Source: Caryophanales bacterium UBA3668 (GTDB lineage: Bacteria; Bacillota_I; Bacilli_A; RFN20; CAG-826). From it: DNA of 16,755 nucleotides. This document shows positions 1-6,973 of the stretch, one piece after another; the first letter of the stretch is position 1; the number at the start of each line of letters is the position of its first letter. The stretch covers positions 1-16,755 of the forward strand of contig DFJP01000064.1 of assembly GCA_002373085.1 (NCBI GenBank), read 5' to 3'. The notes below the pieces were generated by a model. That model saw only the letters and a list, made by a program, of their open reading frames with translations. It had not been told where the DNA came from and did not search any database. Made by a program: the position numbers and the translations under genes.

Positions 1-688
1 AGTTAGATAATGGTTCATCCATGAACAAGACTTTTGGCTTAGTTGCTAATGTACGAGCAATAGCAACACGTTGTTGTTGTCCACCAGAGAGTTCTGCTGG
101 ATAACGATCACGGAATTGAGTAATCTTAAGCATCTTAAGAACTTCATCAATGCGTTCTTCGATTTCGTCTCTAGTAAGATGACGTGATTGCATCACTGGG
201 ACACAGTTGTCTTGTTTTGCTTCTTCTAGTTTTTCTTTAAGAGCAGCAATTTTTTCTGGATCTTTTTCCTCTTTAAGAAGATTTTGTAATCCTTCAATTT
301 TATCTTTATCTGGCTCCATTATCTTTTGACCATTAGAGTCTAGTTTTGGAGTTTCAATCTTAAGGTTCTCCAAACCGAATCTAATATTCTTATAGACGGT
401 CATGTGTGGCCATAAAGCGTAGTTTTGGAATAAGAATCCAACATCACGACGAGCTGGGCTCAAATTGACGCCGGTTTCTGAATCAAAGACTACTTTTTCG
501 CCAATAGTAATACGGCCTTCGGTTGGTGTTTCTAATCCCGCAATCATACGGAGAGTAGTGGTTTTACCACAACCAGATGGACCGAGTAAAGTAATAAATT
601 CGCGATCATCAATGGTGAAATTCAAATCTTTAGCACCATAGAAATCGCCCCAACGTTTTGTAACGTGTTCTAATACAATTTTTGGCAT
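1..688 (-). CDS. ABC transporter ATP-binding protein (partial, C-terminus beyond window)
   Basis: This is the ATPase subunit of a binding-protein-dependent importer, working on the inner face of the membrane with the fused permease next to it. About 229 residues are visible. Walker A (GPSGCGKTT) is at residues 36-44, the Q-loop follows in FQNYALWPHMTV, the signature LSGGQQQ starts at residue 200, and Walker B/D-loop (FMDEPLSN) is cut by the window edge. These motifs fit the PotA/FbpC/UgpC group. Residues about 110-168, between the Q-loop and the usual DEIEERIDEVL helix, form a highly charged, Lys/Glu-rich insertion of about 59 residues not found in compact family members. The start ATG lies 4 bases after the permease stop, and its GGAGGA ribosome binding site overlaps that stop, so translation is probably coupled. 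The C-terminal regulatory domain is not visible. Family assignment is firm; the substrate is unknown. Confidence 0.95.
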   Translation of the reverse strand, partial: MPKIVLEHVTKRWGDFYGAKDLNFTIDDREFITLLGPSGCGKTTTLRMIAGLETPTEGRITIGEKVVFDSETGVNLSPARRDVGFLFQNYALWPHMTVYKNIRFGLENLKIETPKLDSNGQKIMEPDKDKIEGLQNLLKEEKDPEKIAALKEKLEEAKQDNCVPVMQSRHLTRDEIEERIDEVLKMLKITQFRDRYPAELSGGQQQRVAIARTLATKPKVLFMDEPLSN

Positions 689-692
689 ATTA

Positions 693-2660
693 TTATCCTC
701 CGATACCTTTATCGATCGATGCGCCTGTTACCCAGTTAACGAGTAAGTTGACAACGATGACGAATAAAACGATTAATAAGTTCATTCCGTTTGCTAATTG
801 ATCTGCACCATTTCTTGAATAGTAGTCAAGAACGTTAACAATAAGTGTGCTTGGACGTGTTAACAACACGAATAGCGTATATTCTCTCATACAAGAGATG
901 AATGGTAGCAAGAAACCTGATATAAAGCTTGCCTTTTGAATTGGGAATATGATTCTAAACATGCGTTTAACCCAAGGGCAACCATTAATAATTGCTGCTT
1001 CTTCAATTTCACCTGATAATTGTAGCATTGCGTTTGTGCCGCTTCTTGAAGCGAATGGCAAGAATTTAATACCACCAACAATAACACAGATGATAATTGC
1101 AGATGATTCTAAGAATGTAGTTGTTGCATCTAAGAACTGGAATGTTTCTGTTTTAATAACTGCAAAGAATACAGAAGAGAAACACAAAGCAGGAATTAAA
1201 TATGGAAGGAACGCTAAACTAGAAACATAGTTTGCAACTCTACTTCTTCTATTTTTGCTAACTGCGTAGCCAATTAAGATACCGCCAGTGCCACAAATAA
1301 GAGCAACAATAGTTGCTAAGAGTACGCTTCGGCCAAACGAACTCATAATTGTATCGTTGAAGAAAATACCATTAAGTGAATATCCTCTTGCCGAAATGTA
1401 TGCATCTTCCATAACTGCATCTTGTGAGAACCAATATTTTGATGAAATAGAGGCTATATCTCCAGGGTTACTTTCTAGTGATTCAAGGACGAACGTTAAT
1501 AATGGAACTACCGCAAAGAATACAACAAATATAAGTACTAATACTGCAATAATCCATTTGCCGATTTTGCCTAGATTAATTTTATTAATTTGACCTGATT
1601 TACCAGAAACTGTAGTGAAGTTTCTTCTTGATTTAGTAAACCAGTTATTAATCGTGAGAATTAATATTGAGAACAACATCAAGATAGTGGCGATAACGTA
1701 TCCGCTGCCTCTACCATCTGATGAAGCTAATTTATTCTTTAATTCAATTGAGATTGAGCTGAAACTGCCATCTTTATTTAAGAACGATGGAACAGTAAAG
1801 CTTGAGATTGAGCTTGAGAAGACAAGCAAGATTGTTGAAATGATAGCTGGTGCAACAATTGGAATTGTAATGCGTCTTAAAATTTTAAATCTGCTTGCTT
1901 TTAATATTGTTGCAGCCTCTTCGAGGTTGGCATCCATGTTTCTTAAAATGCCACCAATTAAAATGTATGCGAATGGGGCATAGTGAATACCAAGGACTAT
2001 TGCTGTAGGCCAGAAACCATATATAAGTTGAATTGGAACGCATATTCCAGTTAATGATTGAAGTAATCCAATCTGGGAACTTGCTACATTGTTTTTAAAG
2101 AAGTTCTCCCAGAACATAGCCATTGACCATGAAGGCATGATATACGGGAAGACGAAAATAGTTGATAATATCTTTTTAAATGGAATATTGGTTCTAGAAA
2201 TTAAGAACGCAAGTGTGCCACCAACAGTAATAGCAATTAAACATGCTAATAAGGCCATCAAAATTGATTTGCCCATTGGAATCCAGAATAAGTTTTGTGA
2301 AACTTTAATATTTAATGGATCTGGGTTGAATAGTGTATAAGGCCACATCATGAAAGTGAAGTCGCCTTCTTCTAGCGCTAAGCTATATGTTTGATTTAAT
2401 TTATCAGCCTCAAAACCAGTTTGGACTAAGAATGATGAGAGAATCATTCTACCAAGAGGATATAGAACTAAAGCTGATAAAAAAATTGCAAACACTAAAA
2501 TAATAATGTTCGAAGGGTTGCTGAAATATGTCTTGATTTTGTTAAAAAACTTTTTAAAAGGATGCTTTCTAGGAGCTTCTTCTGGTTCAAAAACGACATC
2601 TTCATTTTGATTGTCATCATTTGAATCGGGTTGTTCAGTTTTTAAAACCTCGTCAGTCAT
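693..2660 (-). CDS. ABC transporter permease, fused two-domain (iron/phosphonate-type)
   Basis: This 655-residue membrane protein carries two BPD_transp_1 domains in one chain, as in FbpB-, ThiP- and PhnV-like permeases. A charged cytoplasmic tail (residues 1-48, rich in Asp/Glu then Lys) precedes the first membrane segment at about 51-73. The first EAA loop, which contacts the ATPase, is near 247-272 (EEAATILKASRFKILRRI) and the second near 552-575 (IEEAAIINGCPWVKRMFRI). The halves are joined near 340-370, followed by an outside segment of about 50 residues (391-440) before the second domain. The start has GGAGG five bases upstream. It sits between the binding protein and ATPase genes and should form the channel of that importer. 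The two EAA loops mean one chain could replace a permease heterodimer. Substrate cannot be assigned. Confidence 0.94.
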   Translation of the reverse strand: MTDEVLKTEQPDSNDDNQNEDVVFEPEEAPRKHPFKKFFNKIKTYFSNPSNIIILVFAIFLSALVLYPLGRMILSSFLVQTGFEADKLNQTYSLALEEGDFTFMMWPYTLFNPDPLNIKVSQNLFWIPMGKSILMALLACLIAITVGGTLAFLISRTNIPFKKILSTIFVFPYIMPSWSMAMFWENFFKNNVASSQIGLLQSLTGICVPIQLIYGFWPTAIVLGIHYAPFAYILIGGILRNMDANLEEAATILKASRFKILRRITIPIVAPAIISTILLVFSSSISSFTVPSFLNKDGSFSSISIELKNKLASSDGRGSGYVIATILMLFSILILTINNWFTKSRRNFTTVSGKSGQINKINLGKIGKWIIAVLVLIFVVFFAVVPLLTFVLESLESNPGDIASISSKYWFSQDAVMEDAYISARGYSLNGIFFNDTIMSSFGRSVLLATIVALICGTGGILIGYAVSKNRRSRVANYVSSLAFLPYLIPALCFSSVFFAVIKTETFQFLDATTTFLESSAIIICVIVGGIKFLPFASRSGTNAMLQLSGEIEEAAIINGCPWVKRMFRIIFPIQKASFISGFLLPFISCMREYTLFVLLTRPSTLIVNVLDYYSRNGADQLANGMNLLIVLFVIVVNLLVNWVTGASIDKGIGG

Positions 2661-2683
2661 ACTTTCCTCCTTTTTTATGAAAT

Positions 2684-2708
2684 GAGGGAGAGGCGGTGCC
2701 CCTCCCTC
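2684..2708 (-). promoter_or_regulatory. GC-rich intercistronic hairpin between binding-protein and permease genes
   Basis: A 7-base stem (GAGGGAG with CTCCCTC) is extended by an inner GGC/GCC pairing around a three-base loop, with one A/C mismatch between. It is unusually GC-rich for this AT-rich window. It lies in the 68-base gap after the binding-protein stop and before the permease ribosome binding site. In the direction of transcription it is not followed by a T-run, so it is unlikely to be a full terminator. The likely role, by analogy with other ABC operons, is to protect the 3' end of the upstream message or to reduce downstream expression so that more binding protein than permease is made. 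The adjacent 13-base palindrome at 2716-2728 (TTAGCT-A-AGCTAA) may add to the structure. Confidence 0.6.
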
Positions 2709-2728
2709 GGATTTTTTAGCTAAGCTAA

Positions 2729-4102
2729 TTATTTCTTGATTTTAACAAGGATACTTTCGACTAAGGAAGCGCTAACGCTCTTTAAGTATGTGTAATCTTC
2801 GTTAATTTCTCTTTCAATATGTTGTTCTTTTGTCCAGTCACCAGCGGCGTATCTAAATGATGCGGAAGCTTCTCCTGGATAGTAGTAACCATATTGGTTA
2901 GCTTTTTGTCCATCTGCATCTGGTGTCTTTGAGTTATAGATAGCACCAGTATAGGATGCTTCTTCTAAGAGTGTTCTTGCGAATAAGCAAGCTGTGTATG
3001 GATATTTAGCATTGTTGATGATTTGAGAATCCATGGAATACATAAATCCGTTAAATCCATCAATTTCCCAATCCCATTTAACTGTTTTCATGGCGTTGAC
3101 TTTACCAGCGTTTTCGCCTTCAGTTTCTTTTAAAGGAGTGAGGATTGGATCATCTGGATCAGCGTTTGCTGGCCAGTAGTATTTACCAACTGCGTCTTTC
3201 ATTTTTGCAAAAGCACCATAGTAGACGTAGCCTTCTTTCCATTCATCCTTTAATTGAGTTTCTTTCATACATGTACCATCAGAAGAGTGATATCTGCTGA
3301 TGTTGTTAATGAATTCATCAACCCATTGGGCACCTGCTGTTGCGTAGCTATTGGATGCTGCCCATTTTCTGCCATAGTAGTGTTCGTATGCATCTTCAAT
3401 TCTCTTTTGATTTGCTTCAGCATAGCAAGAAACTAGGAATGACATGTTAATTTGTTCTGTTTCTGGGGATTGGAATGAAACTTTGCTTAAGTGATCTGGA
3501 TCTGCTGATGTACCAGCCATTTGCCAGATGTTATAAAGTGTCTTTCCTGTAATGTTTGTGAAGTTGGTATTTGTCCAGAATAATTTGTTGAAGTGAACGC
3601 CCTTTAATGGGAGCATTGCGTCAGTGCTGAGCTTAATACCATCAGCTGCAAAGAATGGAACGTAGTTGTAAGTAATTCCAGACTTGAGATACGTTGCGAA
3701 CGAACGTGCGTCTTGAACTAATGCATAGTCGGCAAAGTAACCGTTTTTTGCAGAATCAAGTGCGGTTAATAACGCCATATCTTTGTATGAGCTATCAACG
3801 TAAACGTTGTCAGCGTGAGCGCCTTCGCCTTCTTCACCGTAGTGAATCCAAGTTTTGTACTTCGCTGCAAATGTCTTTGCAACTTTGTCTAAAACTGATG
3901 TTAAACCAACAACCTTAAATGGTGTGCTGTTTTGCTCGAATTCTTTCTTTGAAGCTGCTTCGAGTTCGGAAAGTGTCATTGAGCTAGCCCAAGAGACGTC
4001 TAAACCTGTACGTGATGTATTTGCTTTTTTGTTACATCCAGTGACGAATCCTGCAGAAGCCATTGCTGCGACAGATAAACCGATTAGAATTTTCTTTTTC
4101 AT
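2729..4102 (-). CDS. Extracellular solute-binding lipoprotein of ABC importer
   Basis: This 457-residue protein begins with a lipoprotein signal: basic MKKK, a hydrophobic stretch, then a VTGC lipobox with the lipidated cysteine at residue 23. It would be anchored outside the cell and pass ligand to the fused permease encoded next. The ATG at 4102 was chosen because GGAGG lies five bases upstream; an in-frame TTG at 4114 overlaps that site and is unlikely to be used. The body is rich in Tyr, Trp and Asn, with segments such as TLYNIWQMAG and GYYYPGEASASFRYAAGD. It looks like an extracellular solute-binding protein of the iron/polyamine class, mainly judged from its partner genes. I recognise no ligand-specific motif. 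Its first-gene position in the operon and its hairpin-separated partners suggest it is the most abundant product. Confidence 0.88.
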   Translation of the reverse strand: MKKKILIGLSVAAMASAGFVTGCNKKANTSRTGLDVSWASSMTLSELEAASKKEFEQNSTPFKVVGLTSVLDKVAKTFAAKYKTWIHYGEEGEGAHADNVYVDSSYKDMALLTALDSAKNGYFADYALVQDARSFATYLKSGITYNYVPFFAADGIKLSTDAMLPLKGVHFNKLFWTNTNFTNITGKTLYNIWQMAGTSADPDHLSKVSFQSPETEQINMSFLVSCYAEANQKRIEDAYEHYYGRKWAASNSYATAGAQWVDEFINNISRYHSSDGTCMKETQLKDEWKEGYVYYGAFAKMKDAVGKYYWPANADPDDPILTPLKETEGENAGKVNAMKTVKWDWEIDGFNGFMYSMDSQIINNAKYPYTACLFARTLLEEASYTGAIYNSKTPDADGQKANQYGYYYPGEASASFRYAAGDWTKEQHIEREINEDYTYLKSVSASLVESILVKIKK

Positions 4103-4142
4103 ATCTACCTCCAAAAAATTCTAATATCAAACATAAAACCCC

Positions 4143-4175
4143 AAAAAAAACAGCAAAAAGTCCGATTTCTTTTTG
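4143..4175 (-). promoter_or_regulatory. Terminator-like hairpin in 5' leader of the ABC operon (possible attenuator)
   Basis: On the minus strand a 7-base stem (CAAAAAG / CTTTTTG, positions 4154-4175) with an 8-base loop is followed after three bases by a run of eight T. It lies about 40 bases upstream of the binding-protein start and downstream of the candidate promoter, so it would act within the leader. The stem is A/T-rich and therefore weak, and no known riboswitch core was recognised. An attenuator is possible, but a chance A/T-rich pairing cannot be ruled out. Confidence 0.35.
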
Positions 4176-4202
4176 GCGACTAAATTCGCGCATTTTCAGT
4201 GC

Positions 4203-4235
4203 TTTATATTTGTTTACTTTTTTAGAATAGCAAAA
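4203..4235 (-). promoter_or_regulatory. Candidate promoter of ABC importer operon
   Basis: Reading the minus strand, TTGCTA (plus 4230-4235) is followed by AATATA/TATAAA (plus 4203-4210) with 17-19 bases between. It lies just downstream of the inverted repeat at 4243-4270 and would give a leader of roughly 95 bases. The match is moderate. An alternative, TTGTTT and TATTTA with an 18-base spacer, overlaps the inverted repeat itself. Confidence 0.35.
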
Positions 4236-4242
4236 AAATGTT

Positions 4243-4270
4243 CGCGTGTAAATACCTGTTTACATACGCG
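4243..4270. promoter_or_regulatory. Inverted repeat, probable repressor/activator site
   Basis: The core is TGTAAA, six bases, TTTACA (4247-4264), flanked by CGCG on both sides with a two-base offset (TA) on the right arm. The CGCG flanks are uncommon in this AT-rich intergenic DNA. The site sits immediately upstream of the candidate ABC-operon promoter and downstream of the aldolase terminator, a position suited to transcription control. A further TGTTTAC copy occurs at 4211-4217. The regulator is not identified: the site differs from the CcpA box and is one base too long for a GlnR/TnrA site. Confidence 0.5.
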
Positions 4271-4297
4271 ATAAACAATTAAAAATAAAAAAATAGT

Positions 4298-4328
4298 AAA
4301 AAAAAGAGCCAAGAATAATCATGGCTCT
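4298..4328 (-). terminator. Intrinsic terminator after the aldolase operon
   Basis: On the minus strand AGAGCCA and TGGCTCT form a perfect 7-base stem around a 10-base loop, followed directly by a run of at least eight T. It begins 17 bases after the stop of the last aldolase gene. The plus strand also has a T-run after the stem, so the element may be bidirectional, although no plus-strand gene reads into it. Confidence 0.9.
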
Positions 4329-4345
4329 ATTTTTTTAGATTGCAA

Positions 4346-5287
4346 TTAGTCTTTTGCGTGTCCAGCAGAGTGGAAGACGTTAACTAATTTGTCAGCGACT
4401 AAATCAGTAATTGCATCAAGACCAGCATTTAAGAATAAACGAGAATCGAATTGTTCTGGTTGTTCATATAATGCTTTTCTCATACCACCAACGAAGGCGA
4501 CTCTTAAGTCTGTACCAACGTTGATCTTGGCGATACCTTTTTGTGAAGCTTCTGTTAACATTGCTTCTGGGATACCGATAGCTGCTGGCATCTTACCGCC
4601 GTAAGTATTTAATCTTTCAAGGGCGGAAGCTGGAACACTGGATGCTCCGTGTAATACTAGTGGGAAACCTGGCATTCTTTCTGTGATTTCTTTAAGAATG
4701 TCAAATCTTAATTGTGGTTTTTGTCCTGGCTTGAATTTGTAAGCACCGTGGGCTGTTCCGATAGCGATGGCTAAGGAATCAATACCGGTTCTCTTAACGA
4801 ATTCTTCAGCTTGATCTGGATGTGTGAATTGGCCGTATTTATCATCGACGACGACATCTTCTTCGATACCTGCAATAGCACCGAGTTCAGATTCAACGAC
4901 AACACCTCTTGCGTGAGCATATTCGACTACTTCTTTGGTTTGACGAATATTTTCTTCAAAATCATAAGCAGAAGCATCAATCATGACAGATGTAAATCCG
5001 ATATCAATACATCTCTTGCAGAGGTCGACACTCTTACCGTGATCTAAGTGAAGTGCAAATGGAATTGTGAATTCTTTTGCTGCACAGTCACAGATTTGAC
5101 GGATGTAGTCTTCTCCGATGAATTTAAGGGCACCACTGGAGATAGCAATGATGACAGGTGATTGGGTTTTCTCAGCAGCTCTTAATGTCGCTTTGAGAAT
5201 ATCCATTGTGTCAACGTTGAATGCACCGATGGCATAACCCCCCTTAAGGGCTTTTTCAAACATTTCTTTTGTTGTAACTAATGGCAT
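4346..5287 (-). CDS. fba: Class II fructose-1,6-bisphosphate aldolase
   Basis: This 313-residue cytoplasmic, zinc-dependent enzyme splits fructose 1,6-bisphosphate into dihydroxyacetone phosphate and glyceraldehyde 3-phosphate. Family landmarks are all visible: catalytic Asp82 and zinc ligand His83 in HLDHG (80-84), His180 in GTAHG, His213 in HGASS, and the phosphate-binding NVGTD at 256-260. The mobile loop AGIEED (139-144) keeps the acidic residues that supply the catalytic Glu in class II enzymes. A related tagatose-bisphosphate or other bisphosphate specificity is possible, since GatY/KbaY share these motifs. It is the last gene of its operon, 20 bases after its paralogue; its GGAGG site is 13 bases from the ATG, longer than usual. 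A strong terminator follows. Of the two paralogues, this one looks like the housekeeping glycolytic enzyme. Confidence 0.95.
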   Translation of the reverse strand: MPLVTTKEMFEKALKGGYAIGAFNVDTMDILKATLRAAEKTQSPVIIAISSGALKFIGEDYIRQICDCAAKEFTIPFALHLDHGKSVDLCKRCIDIGFTSVMIDASAYDFEENIRQTKEVVEYAHARGVVVESELGAIAGIEEDVVVDDKYGQFTHPDQAEEFVKRTGIDSLAIAIGTAHGAYKFKPGQKPQLRFDILKEITERMPGFPLVLHGASSVPASALERLNTYGGKMPAAIGIPEAMLTEASQKGIAKINVGTDLRVAFVGGMRKALYEQPEQFDSRLFLNAGLDAITDLVADKLVNVFHSAGHAKD

Positions 5288-5307
5288 AGTAATTATTTTT
5301 CCTCCTT

Positions 5308-6237
5308 TTATATATTAATGACTTTGCCCGAACTTTGAAAAACATTTGATAATTTTTCTTTTACTAACTTTTTACATTGCTCCCTTGCAGGGACTAAGAA
5401 ATTCCTTGGCTCAAACTTATCTTTTATCTCAGAAAGTGATTTTCTGAGTCCACCAACAAAGGCAACACGGAAGTCGGTGCCAATGTTAATTTTACAGACT
5501 GCGGTTTGAGCAACTTGGCGTAATAACTCTTCTGGAACACCTTTTGTGCCTTTGAGTTCTCCACCATAATTATTAAAGATATTTAAATACTCATCTGGAA
5601 TTGAAGAAGAACCATGAAGCACTAGTGGGAATCCAGGTAATAACTTTTCAACTTCTTCAATTAAATCAAATTGTAATGTAGGAACCTCATCTGGTTGGAA
5701 CTTAGCAAGTCCATGACAAGTACCCATAGAAACTGCTAAAGAATCTACTCCAGTTCTTTTTACAAACTCTACAACCATTTCAGGGTCGGTATATTTTTTA
5801 AATCTTGGATCATCTTTTTTAGAACATGGGCCAAGTTCACCCTCAACAGTTACCCCATGTGCGCGAGCGTATTCGACTACTTCTTTAGTAATTCTTACAT
5901 TCTCTTCAAAGTCATATGCCGAAGCATCTATCATGACTGAAGTAAAGCCTTCATCGATACATGCCTTACAAATTTCAAAGTTTTTTCCATGGTCTAGATG
6001 TATTGCCCATGGGATATGGATATCTTTAGCGGCAATAAGAAGAATATCTTTGATATTCCCTGGATGGAAAAAATCTCTCGATCCGCTAGAGAAAGAGAGA
6101 ATTACTGGTGAGTTGCATTCTTCAGCGGCTTCTAAAACAGCTTGGCATTGGGTGAGAATATCAACATTAAACGCCCCAACAGCGTATTTGCCTTTATAGG
6201 CATCTTCAAACATTTTTTTGGTGTTAACGAGTGGCAT
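5308..6237 (-). CDS. Class II aldolase paralogue with altered catalytic loop
   Basis: This 309-residue protein aligns without gaps over its first 130 residues with the aldolase encoded immediately downstream; just over half of residues match by eye. It keeps Asp82 and His83 (HLDHG 80-84), His175 (GTCHG), the later VLHGSSS histidine and the NIGTD phosphate motif, so the zinc site seems intact. The mobile loop is different: instead of AGIEED it reads CSKKDDPRFKKY (138-149), five residues shorter overall and lacking the conserved Glu. The start at 6237 was chosen because it matches the MPLVxTKxMF start of the paralogue and has AGGA eight bases upstream; an in-frame ATG at 6264 would add nine residues. 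It overlaps the end of surE by 14 bases. It may act on a different ketose bisphosphate, be slow, or be regulatory. Confidence 0.88.
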   Translation of the reverse strand: MPLVNTKKMFEDAYKGKYAVGAFNVDILTQCQAVLEAAEECNSPVILSFSSGSRDFFHPGNIKDILLIAAKDIHIPWAIHLDHGKNFEICKACIDEGFTSVMIDASAYDFEENVRITKEVVEYARAHGVTVEGELGPCSKKDDPRFKKYTDPEMVVEFVKRTGVDSLAVSMGTCHGLAKFQPDEVPTLQFDLIEEVEKLLPGFPLVLHGSSSIPDEYLNIFNNYGGELKGTKGVPEELLRQVAQTAVCKINIGTDFRVAFVGGLRKSLSEIKDKFEPRNFLVPAREQCKKLVKEKLSNVFQSSGKVINI

Positions 6238-6973
6238 AATCAACATCCTTTCCTTTAAGTTCATCTAATGCTTTTAAATCACAAATTGGTAAAGTAAGTG
6301 GTGTAATTGAAACATAGCCATTTTTAGTAGCAGTGATATCGTAATTTAAATCGATATCTGGTGTCTCATAGTGGTGTTGAACTTTGTAGACATGTTTTGG
6401 AATGTTATGTGGTTCCATTTTGAATACAGAAAGGCGAGGATATAGGCGAGTAAACCTAATACCTTTTGGATGAGAATATTGAGGTTCTTGCATATTTACA
6501 TTAAGGAAATAGTCTTCACTTGTGAGATTGTTATCAAGGATATATTTGAAGACTTCTTCCATATCTTCGTTTATTTGTGGTTGATCTTCACCGAAGAATT
6601 TTTCTACAGAGAAGGCTATTGCTTTCATCTTATACATCAGTGCTTGATAGCACGCTCCACAAGTGCCTGAATACATAGAATCATAGGATAGGTTATATCC
6701 GTTATTGACTCCAGAGACGACTAAATCAATTTTTTCTTTGATTACTAAGTTGGCGACAATAACACAGTCAGCAGGAGTTCCTTCAACTGACCAAGTAGTG
6801 TCGTTTATTTTATGAATTGGAAGATTTTGGAAAAATGTGATACCAACTGACTTGCCACTTTGCCAGTTATGTGGGGCAACAACATATACCTTTCCATATT
6901 TTTCTAAGATTTTTTTAAAGGCATTAATACCAGGGGCTAAATAGCCATCATCATTCACTAATAAAATATTCAT
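6224..6973 (-). CDS. surE: 5'/3'-nucleotidase SurE
   Basis: SurE is a metal-dependent phosphatase that removes phosphate from nucleoside 5'- and 3'-monophosphates in the cytoplasm. The 249-residue length is typical. The metal-binding residues fall exactly at the family positions: Asp8 and Asp9 in NDDG, Ser39 in QSGKS, and Asn91 in SGVNNGYN. The conserved GTPADCV (65-71) and YSGT motifs are also present. The start ATG shares one base with the stop of the RDD gene (TAATG), with AAGGAGG inside that gene's last codons, so translation is coupled. The 3' end overlaps the next aldolase gene by 14 bases. The coupling suggests co-expression with aldolases rather than with the usual stationary-phase partners (pcm, rpoS) known in proteobacteria. 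Confidence 0.95.
   Translation of the reverse strand: MNILLVNDDGYLAPGINAFKKILEKYGKVYVVAPHNWQSGKSVGITFFQNLPIHKINDTTWSVEGTPADCVIVANLVIKEKIDLVVSGVNNGYNLSYDSMYSGTCGACYQALMYKMKAIAFSVEKFFGEDQPQINEDMEEVFKYILDNNLTSEDYFLNVNMQEPQYSHPKGIRFTRLYPRLSVFKMEPHNIPKHVYKVQHHYETPDIDLNYDITATKNGYVSITPLTLPICDLKALDELKGKDVDYATR

Noticed and set aside
949..2340. Plus-strand open frames inside the permease gene and similar antisense frames elsewhere
   Set aside because: They lie opposite well-supported genes, lack ribosome binding sites and encode no recognisable proteins.
4247..4264. GlnR/TnrA or CcpA site upstream of the importer operon
   Set aside because: The half-sites resemble TGTNA/TNACA, but the spacer is eight bases rather than seven, and the centre lacks the CG of a CcpA box.
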